Of a DNA stretch of 64,000 nt, positions 39,895-48,536 are shown piece by piece (the first letter of the stretch is position 1; each line of letters starts with the position of its first letter). The notes beneath the pieces were generated by a model. It was not told where the DNA came from and made no database searches. It saw only the letters and a list, made by a program, of their open reading frames with translations. The translations under genes and the position numbers were made by a program. The DNA is from Streptomyces sp. RKAG290 (GTDB lineage: Bacteria; Actinomycetota; Actinomycetes; Streptomycetales; Streptomycetaceae): the NCBI RefSeq assembly GCF_023701695.1, contig NZ_JAJOZC010000001.1, positions 1,426,001 to 1,490,000 on the forward strand. Reading direction: 5' to 3'.

Positions 39895-40935
39895 TCAGCC
39901 CCGCTCGGAACGCTCCCGGGCCCGCTCGGCCCGCTCGCGGTCGGCGACGTCGCGCTCGGCGTCGGTCTCGGTGTCGGGCCGGATGTCGATGCGCCAGCCG
40001 GTGAGACGGGCGGCGAGACGGGCGTTCTGCCCCTCCTTGCCGATCGCCAGCGACAGCTGGTAGTCGGGCACGGTGACCCGCGCGGAGCGCGCCCCGAGGT
40101 CCACGACCTCGACCTCGCTCACCCGCGCCGGCGACAGCGCGTTGGCGACCATCTCGGCCGGGTCGTCCGACCAGTCGACGATGTCGATCTTCTCGCCGAG
40201 CAGCTCCGCCATGACATTGCGCACACGGCCGCCCATCGGGCCGATGCAGGCGCCCTTGGCGTTGAGGCCGGAACGGGTGGAGCGGACCGCGATCTTGGTG
40301 CGGTGGCCGGCCTCACGGGCGATCGCGCAGATCTCGACGGAACCGTCGGCGATCTCCGGGACCTCCAGCGCGAAGAGCTTCTTCACCAGGTTGGGGTGGG
40401 TCCGCGACAGCGTCACCGACGGACCGCGCACACCCTTGGCCACCCGTACGACGTACGTACGCAGCCGCAGGCCGTGGGTGTAGTCCTCGCCGGGCACCTG
40501 CTCCTGCACCGGCAGGATGGCCTCCAGCTTGCCGATGTCGACCAGGACGTTCTTCGGGTCCTTGCCCTGCTGGACGACGCCGGTGACGACATCGCCCTCG
40601 TGGCCCGCGTACTCGCCGAACGTCCGGTCGTCCTCGGCGTCGCGCAGCCGCTGCAGGATGACCTGCTTGGCGGTGGTCGCGGCGATCCGGCCGAAGCCTG
40701 ACGGGGTGTCGTCGAACTCCTTGGGCTCCTGGCCCTCCTCGAGGTCGGCCGGGTCCTCCTTCGCCCACACCGTCACGTGGCCACGCTCGTCCAGCTCCAC
40801 GCGCGCCCGGCGGTGGCTGCCGTCGGTGCGGTGGTACGCGATGAGGAGGGCCGACTCGATCGCCTCGACGAGCACGTCGAACGGGATCTCCTTGTCCTGC
40901 GCCAAGCCCTTCAGAAGCTTCACATCGATGTCCAC
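39895..40935 (-). CDS. nusA: Transcription termination/antitermination factor NusA
   Basis: NusA binds RNA polymerase and nascent RNA and modulates pausing, termination and rRNA antitermination. The 346-residue protein has an N-terminal RNAP-binding domain ([19 protein letters not shown]), an S1 domain ([20 protein letters not shown]) and two KH domains (including [16 protein letters not shown] and [17 protein letters not shown]). It lacks the extra C-terminal acidic repeats of enterobacterial NusA, as usual in actinobacteria. GTG start with a GAGGAGG site; only 2 nt separate it from the rimP stop. Confidence 0.98.
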   Translation of the reverse strand: MDIDVKLLKGLAQDKEIPFDVLVEAIESALLIAYHRTDGSHRRARVELDERGHVTVWAKEDPADLEEGQEPKEFDDTPSGFGRIAATTAKQVILQRLRDAEDDRTFGEYAGHEGDVVTGVVQQGKDPKNVLVDIGKLEAILPVQEQVPGEDYTHGLRLRTYVVRVAKGVRGPSVTLSRTHPNLVKKLFALEVPEIADGSVEICAIAREAGHRTKIAVRSTRSGLNAKGACIGPMGGRVRNVMAELLGEKIDIVDWSDDPAEMVANALSPARVSEVEVVDLGARSARVTVPDYQLSLAIGKEGQNARLAARLTGWRIDIRPDTETDAERDVADRERAERARERSERG

Positions 40936-40937
40936 GG

Positions 40938-41435
40938 CTACGCCTCCTCTTCCTTCTTGTCCTTGCGGTTGAATTCCAGCTCGACGCGCGCCTTGGTGAT
41001 CTCGTCGAAGGCGATCCGGCGGGACGTGGGCTTGCGGCCCTTGACGCCCGGCACCTCGAGATCGAGGCCCTCGTCGTCGACCGCGAGGATGCGGGCCACC
41101 AGCTCGCCGCCCTCGCGCAGCTGGAGTCTGGCCAGACGGCCGGTGGCGCGTACGTAGTGGCGGTGTTCCGTCAGCGGGCGGTCGGCACCGGGCGAGCTGA
41201 CCTCCAGGACGTACTCGTCCTCGCCCATCACGTCGCTCTCGTCGAGCTTCGCGGAGATCGCCCGGCTCAGTTCCGCACAGGTGTCGAGCTCCACGCCCTC
41301 TTCGGAGTCCACGATGATCCGCAGCACCCGGCGACGGCCGGCCCGGGACACTTCGATCTCTTCCAGATCCAGCTGCTCGGCGCTGACGAGCGGTTCGACC
41401 AGCCCGCGCAGCCTGTCGCTCTGGGTGGTGCTCAT
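40938..41435 (-). CDS. rimP: Ribosome maturation factor RimP
   Basis: RimP is an early 30S assembly factor. The protein has 165 residues from ATG 41435 ([17 protein letters not shown]). The family core [18 protein letters not shown] and [16 protein letters not shown] is present, with an Sm-like C-terminal half and an acidic/lysine tail. It is the first gene of the nusA-infB cluster; the promoter should lie in the 179-bp gap shared with the divergent lipoprotein gene. Confidence 0.95.
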   Translation of the reverse strand: MSTTQSDRLRGLVEPLVSAEQLDLEEIEVSRAGRRRVLRIIVDSEEGVELDTCAELSRAISAKLDESDVMGEDEYVLEVSSPGADRPLTEHRHYVRATGRLARLQLREGGELVARILAVDDEGLDLEVPGVKGRKPTSRRIAFDEITKARVELEFNRKDKKEEEA

Positions 41436-41614
41436 CCGGGTGACTCCTCGGCCGCGTGTGCTGTTGTGGGGATCGTCGCGTGTCAGGTCAAAGGGTATCC
41501 GGTCCCAAGGGGTGTTGCCGTCCGCCGGCCCCGTGGGCACGGGGGTACGCTCGCCATCGGTGATCACTTCCGGACACATCCGGTCAAGACAGGTCCAGGC
41601 CCGAAGGAGAACAA

Positions 41615-42142
41615 GTGCGGCGCACGGGGACGACGCGCAGGGGTGCGCTCACCGCTACCGGAGCGATCGCCCTGGGGGCGGCAGTGGCCGGCTGCACCAG
41701 CGGCGCCGACGACCAGGCCGGAAGCCGGAAGGGTTCCCCGCGGACCGCGGCAGACCGGGCGTCGGCGGACCTGACGGACAAGTCACTCCGGACGAGTGCC
41801 CTGCACACGAGCGGAGCGCTGCTCGCGCAGTACGAACACGTGCTCCGGGCCTACCCGTCGACCGCGGCCGGCCTCAGCCCGCTGCGCGACGCGGTCCGCG
41901 CCCGCACGAAGGCCCTCTCGCCGGGAACGGGCGAGCACCTCGGCCTCGTCCGGTCGAGGGCCGACGGCCCCGCAGCAGCCGTCAGGGAACTGGCCGCCTC
42001 GGAGCGCAGCGCCGCGGACGCCCACACCGCGGCACTGCTCAAGGCGCCCCCGGAGCTCGCCCGGCTGCTCGCCTCGCTCGCCGCGGCCGCTTCGGCCCAC
42101 GCCTATCTGCTGACCGAACTGGCCAAGGAGACAACGGCATGA
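41615..42142 (+). CDS. Putative secreted lipoprotein
   Basis: A 175-residue protein from GTG 41615 with a clear AAGGAGA ribosome-binding site. The N-terminus TRRGALTATGAIALGAAVAGC combines a twin-Arg-like RR with a hydrophobic core and a lipobox ending in Cys at about residue 27, so it is probably a lipoprotein and possibly Tat-exported. The mature part is helical and Ala/Leu-rich with no recognised domain. It is coupled by ATGA overlap to the ferritin-like gene, so the two products probably act together. Confidence 0.8.
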   Translation: MRRTGTTRRGALTATGAIALGAAVAGCTSGADDQAGSRKGSPRTAADRASADLTDKSLRTSALHTSGALLAQYEHVLRAYPSTAAGLSPLRDAVRARTKALSPGTGEHLGLVRSRADGPAAAVRELAASERSAADAHTAALLKAPPELARLLASLAAAASAHAYLLTELAKETTA

Positions 42143-42663
42143 GCGACGGGACACTCGACGCGGCGCAGGCGGCGCTGGCCGCGGAACACGCGGCGGTGTA
42201 CGGGTACGGGGTGGCGGGCGGCCGGGTGGCCGCGGGCCGCCGGGCCGAGGCCACCGCCGCCCACCACGCCCACCGGGCCCGCCGCGACACGCTGGTGCGG
42301 ACGGTGCGCGACCTGGGCGGTGAGCCGGTGGCGGCGGAGCCCGCGTACGCTCTGCCGTTCGCGGTGCCGGGCCCGGCCGCTGCGGTGCGGCTCGCCGCCG
42401 TGCTGGAGGACCGGGTCGCGGATGTCTACTCCGACCTCGTACGGGCCGCCGAAGGGCCGTTGCGGCGAGCGGCCGCGGACGCCCTGCGGGAGGCCGCGGT
42501 GCGTGCGGTCCGCTGGCGTGGCAGCGGCGTACCCTTTCCCGGGCTCGCCGAGCGGGCCGCCGACGGATCGCTCAAGGACGGTGCCGGTGAGGCGGACGGG
42601 ACGACGGGGGCCGACGCGAAGGTCGGGTCCGATGCGAAGGCCGGGACCGGCGCGACGCACTGA
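42139..42663 (+). CDS. Ferritin-like (DUF4439-type) protein
   Basis: A 174-residue protein. Residues about 8-140 form a predicted four-helix bundle with regularly spaced Glu/His (LAAEHAAVYGYGVAGG; AHHAHRARRD; LEDRVADVYSDLVRAAEG), matching the DUF4439 ferritin-like family. The C-terminal ~30 residues are disordered Gly/Ala/Asp-rich sequence. It has no signal peptide. It is translationally coupled to the upstream lipoprotein gene. Metal binding is possible but not shown by an obvious ExxH pair. Confidence 0.78.
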   Translation: MSDGTLDAAQAALAAEHAAVYGYGVAGGRVAAGRRAEATAAHHAHRARRDTLVRTVRDLGGEPVAAEPAYALPFAVPGPAAAVRLAAVLEDRVADVYSDLVRAAEGPLRRAAADALREAAVRAVRWRGSGVPFPGLAERAADGSLKDGAGEADGTTGADAKVGSDAKAGTGATH

Positions 42664-42692
42664 AGAAGGCTCTGAAAGGGAACACGGCACGT

Positions 42693-43628
42693 ATGGGTTT
42701 TGAACCGCCGCAGCGTCTGGTGCGAGCGCTCGGCGAGTCGTACGGGGATACGGCCGCCGGTGACTGGCTCGCACGGCTTCCCGCACTGGCCGGGGAAGCG
42801 CTGGCCCGGACCGGGCAGGACATGTCCGTGGAACGGGTCGCCGCCCCGGGCGGGCGCAGCAGCCTGGTCCTCCTGGTACGGGGCGGTGACGGCACCCCGG
42901 CGGCACTGAAGATCGCGCCGTCCGGAGCGGCGCCCGAGCTCGAAAGGGCGGCGCTGGCGCACTGGAACGGCTGGGGCGCGGTGCAGCTGACCGCTCCCGG
43001 CGCCGATGCGCCCCCCGTCCCGGACGCCGGTGGGGCGCTGCTGCTGGAGCGGCTGCATCCCGAGGTGTCGCTGCGTTCGCTGCCCGAGGCGAAGGCGCTG
43101 CTGGAGGCGGCGGGCACGGTGCGGCGGCTGTGGGTCGATCCGCCCGCCGGGCACGCCTTCGAGACGGTCGCCGAGCGGACCGCGCTCCGGCTCGGACCCA
43201 TGCGGGCTGCCGCCGAGGCGGATCCGGCCCTGGAACCCCTGGTCTCGGCGGCGCTGGCCGCTCGCGCGGAGCTGGTCGGCGGCCCCTCCCCCGAAGTCCT
43301 GCTGCTGCACGGCAACTTCCGGCAGAGCAAGGTGCTCGCGGGCGAGCGCGCGCCCTGGCTGACGGTCGGGCCCGAGCCGCTGGTCGGCGAGCGGGCCTAC
43401 GACCTGGCGCGGCTGGTGCGGGACCGGGTGGAGGATCTGATCGCCTCGCCCGGTGGTGCGATGACGGCCAGGCGCAGGGTCAAGAAGCTCGCGGACGCAC
43501 TGGATGTGGACCGTGAGCGGCTGCACGGCTGGACACTGTTCCGTGCGGTGGAGTCGGGCACCCGGGCGGTGGCGGCCGGCCGCGGCCAGGAGGGCGAAGT
43601 GACGCTGGAGTTCGCGAGCTGGCTGTAG
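42693..43628 (+). CDS. APH-fold (aminoglycoside phosphotransferase-like) probable pseudokinase
   Basis: A 311-residue protein whose length and layout resemble small-molecule kinases of the aminoglycoside/hydroxyurea phosphotransferase superfamily. The N-lobe keeps an ATP-site Lys (PAALKIAP, K73) and a following Glu. The catalytic loop, normally HGDLHxxNV, reads HGNFRQSKV (residues 206-214), so Asp becomes N208 and Asn becomes K213. The metal-binding IDP region reads VGPEPLVGERAYDL, with Gly for Asp. Phosphotransfer therefore seems unlikely. It lies 29 nt after the ferritin-like gene and ends at a strong bidirectional terminator. Confidence 0.78.
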   Translation: MGFEPPQRLVRALGESYGDTAAGDWLARLPALAGEALARTGQDMSVERVAAPGGRSSLVLLVRGGDGTPAALKIAPSGAAPELERAALAHWNGWGAVQLTAPGADAPPVPDAGGALLLERLHPEVSLRSLPEAKALLEAAGTVRRLWVDPPAGHAFETVAERTALRLGPMRAAAEADPALEPLVSAALAARAELVGGPSPEVLLLHGNFRQSKVLAGERAPWLTVGPEPLVGERAYDLARLVRDRVEDLIASPGGAMTARRRVKKLADALDVDRERLHGWTLFRAVESGTRAVAAGRGQEGEVTLEFASWL

Positions 43629-43642
43629 GACCCCCGGATATG

Positions 43643-43680
43643 GCGAAGGGCCCCGCACGGTCGCGTGCGGGGCCCTTCGC
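43643..43680. terminator. Bidirectional terminator between the APH-like gene and proS
   Basis: A perfect 16-bp stem (GCGAAGGGCCCCGCAC, 43643-43658, with 43665-43680) with a 6-nt loop lies in the 67-bp gap between convergent genes. Confidence 0.9.
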
Positions 43681-43695
43681 CGTACTCCCGGGAGG

Positions 43696-45395
43696 TCAGC
43701 CGCGGTCGGCGAGGCGGGCGATCGCCTCGTCGACGGTGAGCTCCTCGCGCTCGCCCGTGCGGCGGTCCTTGAGCTCCAGGACGCCCTCGGCCGAGCGGCG
43801 GCCGGCGACCAGGATCTTCGGCACGCCGATGAGCTCGGAGTCGGTGAACTTGACGCCGGGCGAGACGCCCGGGCGGTCGTCGACCAGGACCCGCAGGCCC
43901 GCGGCGCTCAGCTTCTCGGAGACGTCGAGGGCCAGCTCGGTCTGGAGCGCCTTGCCCGCGGCGACGACGTGCACGTCGGCCGGGGCGATCTCGCGGGGCC
44001 AGCACAGGCCCTTGTCGTCGGCGGTCTGCTCGGCGAGGGCGGCCACCGCGCGGGAGACGCCGATGCCGTAGGAGCCCATCGTGACGCGGACGGGCTTGCC
44101 CTGCTGGCCGAGGACGTCGAGCGAGAAGATGTCGGCGTACTTGCGGCCGAGCTGGAAGATGTGACCGATCTCGATGGCGCGGTCCACCTGGAGGCCGGTG
44201 CCGCAGTTGGGGCACGGGTCGCCGGCCTCGACCACGACGACGTCGAGGTAGTCGTCGACCTCGAAGTCGCGGCCCGCGACGACGTTCCTCGCGTGCTTGC
44301 CCTCCTTGTTGGCACCCGTGATCCAGGAGGTTCCGGGGGCCACGCGCGGGTCGGCGATGTAGCGGACCTTCTCCAGCCCCTGCGGGCCGACGTAGCCGCG
44401 CACCAGGTCGGGGCGGCCCACGAAGTCCTCGGCGGTGACGAGCTCGACGACGGCGGGGGTGAGGTGCTCCCCGAGCTTGCCGAGGTCGACCTCGCGGTCG
44501 CCGGGCACGCCCACGGCCACGATCTCGCCGTCGACCTTGACCAGGAGGTTCTTCAGGGTGGCGGAGGCCTGGACGCCGAGGTGGGCGGCCAGGGTCTCGA
44601 TGGTCGGGGTGTCGGGGTGTCCAGCTCCTCGGCCGGGCCCACCGCGGAACCGTCGGCGGGCGAAGCCTTGTACGTCACGGCCTCGGTGTTGGCGGCGTAG
44701 TCGCAGCCGGGGCAGTCGACGAAGGTGTCCTCGCCGGCCGGGGCGGGGGCGAGGAACTCCTCGGACGCCGAGCCGCCCATGGCGCCGGAGACTGCGGAGA
44801 CGATGCGGTGGTCGAGGCCGAGCCGCTCGAAGATCCGGATGTAGGCGGCGCGGTGCAGCTGGTACGCCTCGGCGAGACCCTCGTCGGTGGTGTCGAAGGA
44901 GTACGAGTCCTTCATCTGGAACTCGCGGCCGCGCAGCACACCGGCGCGGGGCCTGGCCTCGTCGCGGTACTTGGTCTGGATCTGGTACAGGATCACGGGC
45001 AGGTCCTTGTAGGACGAGCACATGTCCTTGACGACCTGGGTGAAGATCTCCTCGTGGGTGGGGCCCAGGAGGTAGTCGGCGCCCTTGCGGTCCTGGAGCC
45101 GGAACAGCAGGTCGCCGTACTCGTCGTACCGGCCGCTCGCCTCGTAGGCCTCCTTGGGCAGCAGCGCGGGGAGCAGGACCTCCTGGCCGCCGATGGCGTC
45201 CATCTCCTCGCGGACGACGCGGGTGATGTTCTCCAGGACCTTCTTGCCGAGGGGCAGCCAGGACCAGATGCCGGCGGCCGTGCGACGTACGTAACCGGCC
45301 CGGACGAGGAGCTTGTGGTTGAGCGTCTCGGCGTCCGCCGGGTCGTCGCGCAGTGTCTTGATCATCAATCGGGACATGCGCTGGACCTGGGCCAT
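43696..45395 (-). CDS. proS: Prolyl-tRNA synthetase (frameshifted in this sequence)
   Basis: This class II synthetase charges tRNA-Pro. The reading frame from ATG 45395 holds the N-terminal catalytic core ([10 protein letters not shown], class II motif 2 [21 protein letters not shown] shown in part) and the start of the bacterial editing insertion. It breaks at ELDTP near 44614-44617, where one G of the plus-strand run appears to be missing. The other frame continues [19 protein letters not shown] (editing domain) to motif 3 and the anticodon domain ([19 protein letters not shown]), ending at 43696. Restoring one base gives about 566 residues, the normal length. Because ProRS is expected to be essential and no second copy is in the window, the break is probably a sequence error. 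Confidence 0.93.
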
Positions 45396-45470
45396 GATGA
45401 ACTCCTGCTCGGAAGGGTGATGTGCAGGAGGTTAGCCGGGCGGCGGGGGCGGGCGGAAATCGATTGGGCC

Positions 45471-46046
45471 TCAGGGGCGCGCGCGGCGGCGCAGCGGAAG
45501 CGGTGCTCCCATGACCGCGTACGGCTTGGGAGCGCTGGGGAAGAGCACCTGCCGGGCCAGGTCCTGGTAGCCGAGCGAGCGGTACAGGCCGCGTGCCGGG
45601 CTCTCCGTGTCGATCGCGGACAGGATGGACCGGGGCTGGTCTACGGCGTCGGTGATGGTGGTGATCAGGGTGCGTCCGAGGCCGCGGTTCTGGAACTCCG
45701 GGTGGACGTGCAGTTCGGTGATCACGAAGGAGTCGTCGAGCCAGTGTGCGGAGCCGGTGGCGCGCAGGTAGGGCTCGACGACGGTGGACCACCAGTGGCC
45801 GCGTTCGTTCGGCATGCCGTAGACGAAGCCGACGAGCGTGCCCGCCTGCGTCGTGGCGCCGAGCGCGCGGGCGTGGGGGTGGTCGAGGTGTCTGAGGACG
45901 ATGTGGCGGCGTACTTCGATCTCGTCGGGCCCGAGTCCGAAGGCGACGGCCTGTACGGCGAGCGCCTCGTCCACGCGTGCGGCGAGATCGATCGGCCCGA
46001 TCTGGACGCGGGGAGTGTGGGGGCCGCCCCCGGAAACTGCTGCCAT
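45471..46046 (-). CDS. GNAT family N-acetyltransferase
   Basis: A 191-residue protein. The C-terminal half has the GNAT acetyl-CoA motif A (FVITELHVHPEFQNRGLGRTL; R/Q-x-x-G-x-G present) and motif B ARGLYRSLGYQ. The N-terminal half is divergent. The substrate is unknown. The start codon sits inside a palindrome and the upstream TAGGGT predicts a leaderless transcript, so it is probably expressed independently of the second GNAT gene upstream. Confidence 0.88.
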   Translation of the reverse strand: MAAVSGGGPHTPRVQIGPIDLAARVDEALAVQAVAFGLGPDEIEVRRHIVLRHLDHPHARALGATTQAGTLVGFVYGMPNERGHWWSTVVEPYLRATGSAHWLDDSFVITELHVHPEFQNRGLGRTLITTITDAVDQPRSILSAIDTESPARGLYRSLGYQDLARQVLFPSAPKPYAVMGAPLPLRRRARP

Positions 46047-46069
46047 GGACAGACCCTACTGTCCATGGC
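46042..46069. promoter_or_regulatory. Palindrome spanning the GNAT start codon and its -10 element
   Basis: GCCATGGACAG (46042-46052) and its exact complement (46059-46069) surround a 6-nt centre. On the minus strand the centre plus the flanking base reads TAGGGT, a -10-like hexamer 6 nt before the ATG at 46046. A protein bound here would cover both promoter and start codon; alternatively the RNA could hide the start. Confidence 0.5.
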
Positions 46070-46120
46070 GGGGTGCGGGGTACGGGTCGTGGCGGTCCGC
46101 CCGGGGCGGGGGCTGCCGGG

Positions 46121-46966
46121 TCAGAACAGCACGCTCATGAACGTGCCGACCTCGCGGAAGCCGATCCGGCTGTACGACTTGCGCGCGGGGGTGTTGTAGT
46201 CGTTGACGTACAGGCTGACGATGGGCGCGACATCGGCCAGTGCCAGGCGCACGACGGCCGCCATCCCGGTCTCGGAGTATCCGCGGCCGCGGAATTCCGG
46301 GGCGACCCAGACTCCCTGGATCTGGCAGGCCTGCGAGGTGGTGGCGCCGATCTCGGCCTTGAAGACGACCTTGCCGTCCTCGATCCGGGCGAAGGAGCGG
46401 CCGGCGCCGATGAGCTCGGCGACGCGGGCCTGGTAGAGGAGCCCGCCGTCGCCCGCGAGCGGGGAGACGCCGACCTCCTCGGTGAACATGGCCACGCAGG
46501 CCGGCATGAGGACGTCCATCTCCTCCTTGCGGACGCGGCGCACCAGCGGGTCGGGCGGGACGTCGGCGGACGGGCTCTCGGTGACCATCAGCGGCTGGTT
46601 GGCCCGGACTTCGCGGGCGGGGCCCCAGCCCGGTTCGAGCAGCCGCCACAGCTGTGTGGTCGGCTCGGCGGGGCCGACGATCGAGGAGCAGCGGCGGCCG
46701 GCCCTGCGGGCCCGGTCGGCGAAGGCCCTGACGGCCTCGGGGGTGGCGCAGATGGGCACGAGGTTGGCCCCGGAGTAGCAGAGGGAGCGCAGGCGGCCGT
46801 CGGCGTACCAGCCCCACATCTCGCCGCCGAGGCGCCAGGGGTCGAGGCCTGCGATCTGGACCCGGGAGGTCACGAAGGCGTTCGCTACGGGTTCGCTCTC
46901 CAGCACCGCCAGCGCGGCGCCGAGGTCGCTGGGTTCGAGGACCCGGGTGGTGGTCTGCGTCAACAC
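46121..46966 (-). CDS. GNAT family N-acetyltransferase, two-domain (DUF4081 type)
   Basis: A 281-residue protein with an N-terminal DUF4081-like domain (LEPSDLGAALAVLESEPVAN; GWYADGRLRSLCYSGANLVP) and a C-terminal GNAT fold with motif A IQGVWVAPEFRGRGYSETGM and YVNDYNTPARKSYSRIGF. Both halves are common in Streptomyces proteins encoded near proS/ispG. GTG start at 46966. The acceptor substrate is unknown. Confidence 0.88.
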   Translation of the reverse strand: MLTQTTTRVLEPSDLGAALAVLESEPVANAFVTSRVQIAGLDPWRLGGEMWGWYADGRLRSLCYSGANLVPICATPEAVRAFADRARRAGRRCSSIVGPAEPTTQLWRLLEPGWGPAREVRANQPLMVTESPSADVPPDPLVRRVRKEEMDVLMPACVAMFTEEVGVSPLAGDGGLLYQARVAELIGAGRSFARIEDGKVVFKAEIGATTSQACQIQGVWVAPEFRGRGYSETGMAAVVRLALADVAPIVSLYVNDYNTPARKSYSRIGFREVGTFMSVLF

Positions 46967-47095
46967 GAGGGGGCCTCACCATGCGGTCTGCTGATTTCCG
47001 CACTGTACCCAAAGAGGCCCGTAGGCGCCGCTCGTGGCCGTGAACAGCTGCCGCGGGACAGCGTGACCTCGCTCACGAGCGGCGCCCCGCGGAGC

Positions 47096-47160
47096 TAGGG
47101 GCTTTCGTTTGGATCAGGCCGGACCCCGCGAGCCCGGCATGATCCAAACGAAAGGCCCTA
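47096..47160. repeat. Long imperfect palindrome (probable bidirectional terminator element)
   Basis: The left arm (47096-47122) and right arm (47133-47160) match in reverse complement at about 25 of 28 positions; the longest perfect block is CTTTCGTTTGGATCA. It lies in the 231-bp gap upstream of the GNAT gene and 38 nt downstream of the ispG stop, so it most likely terminates ispG. The hairpin is unusually long and less GC-rich than the other terminators here. Confidence 0.7.
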
Positions 47161-47197
47161 GGTGCTCCGTCGGGGCGCGGTCGTGGATGTCATGGGT

Positions 47198-48352
47198 TCA
47201 GCTGATGGAGACCTCGGGCTCGCCGGAGGCGATGCCGTCCTTCTCCATCTGTTCGGCGATCTTGAGGGCTTCCTCGATGAGGGTCTCGACGATCTTCGAC
47301 TCGGGCACGGTCTTGATGATCTCGCCCTTGACGAAGATCTGGCCCTTGCCGTTACCGGAGGCCACACCCAGATCGGCTTCGCGTGCCTCGCCGGGGCCGT
47401 TGACGACACAGCCCATCACTGCGACCCGCAGCGGGACCTCCATGCCCTCAAGACCGGCACTGACCTGGTCCGCGAGCTTGTAGACGTCCACCTGCGCGCG
47501 ACCGCACGACGGGCAGGAGACGATCTCCAGCCGACGCTGCTTCAGGTTCAGCGACTCCAGGATCTGCAGCCCGACCTTGACCTCCTCGACCGGCGGCGCC
47601 GACAGCGAGACCCGGATCGTGTCACCGATGCCCTCGCTGAGCAGGGCGCCGAAGGCGACGGCGGACTTGATCGTGCCCTGGAACGCCGGACCGGCCTCCG
47701 TCACACCCAGGTGCAGGGGGTAGTCGGACTGTGCGGCGAGCTGCCGGTAGGCGTTCACCATCACGACCGGGTCGTTGTGCTTCACCGAGATCTTGATGTC
47801 CCGGAACCCGTGCTCCTCGAAGAGCGAGGCCTCCCACAGCGCCGACTCCACCAGCGCCTCGGGAGTCGCCTTGCCGTACTTCTTCAGCAGCCGCGCGTCC
47901 AGCGAACCGGCGTTGACGCCGATCCGGATCGGCGTACCGGCGGCGTTGGCCGCCCGCGCGATCTCCTTGACCTTGTCGTCGAACTGCTTGATGTTGCCCG
48001 GGTTCACCCGCACCGCGGCGCAGCCCGCGTCGATCGCCGCGAACACGTACTTCGGCTGGAAGTGGATGTCCGCGATCACCGGGATCTGCGACTTCGAGGC
48101 GATGGTCGCCAGCGCGTCGGCGTCGTCCTGCGTCGGACACGCCACCCGGACGATCTGGCAGCCCGACGCCGTCAGCTCCGCGATCTGCTGGAGCGTCGCA
48201 CCGATGTCCGACGTACGTGTCGTCGTCATCGACTGCACCGAAACCGGCGCGTCCCCGCCGACCGCCACCGACCCGACCTGGATCTTGCGGCTGACCCGCC
48301 GTACGGCGAGCTGGGTCGGAACGGTAGGCATTCCGAGAGAAATCGCAGTCAT
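47198..48352 (-). CDS. ispG: 4-hydroxy-3-methylbut-2-enyl-diphosphate synthase (GcpE)
   Basis: IspG catalyses the penultimate MEP-pathway step using a [4Fe-4S] cluster. The 384-residue protein keeps the TIM-barrel N-terminal domain ([31 protein letters not shown]) and the C-terminal cluster ligands in [10 protein letters not shown] and [14 protein letters not shown]. The start at ATG 48352 ([19 protein letters not shown]) matches the family N-terminus. It lies downstream of dxr and rseP on the same strand, the usual dxr-rseP-ispG order, here with a 184-nt gap. Confidence 0.97.
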   Translation of the reverse strand: MTAISLGMPTVPTQLAVRRVSRKIQVGSVAVGGDAPVSVQSMTTTRTSDIGATLQQIAELTASGCQIVRVACPTQDDADALATIASKSQIPVIADIHFQPKYVFAAIDAGCAAVRVNPGNIKQFDDKVKEIARAANAAGTPIRIGVNAGSLDARLLKKYGKATPEALVESALWEASLFEEHGFRDIKISVKHNDPVVMVNAYRQLAAQSDYPLHLGVTEAGPAFQGTIKSAVAFGALLSEGIGDTIRVSLSAPPVEEVKVGLQILESLNLKQRRLEIVSCPSCGRAQVDVYKLADQVSAGLEGMEVPLRVAVMGCVVNGPGEAREADLGVASGNGKGQIFVKGEIIKTVPESKIVETLIEEALKIAEQMEKDGIASGEPEVSIS

Positions 48353-48536
48353 GCGCTGAGCATCCCCAAGGTGTGGATCAAGGTCCCGAGATCGGCGGGC
48401 TCCGACCTTCGAGGTTACGGCACCGAGGACAACCTGAGGCACACCCCGTCCGGCGTCCACTCGAATTGTGGACGACCGGACGCACCGTGCGCATCCGCAG
48501 TCACTCGGGGTACATCCGGTACCCGGCGGCCACCGG

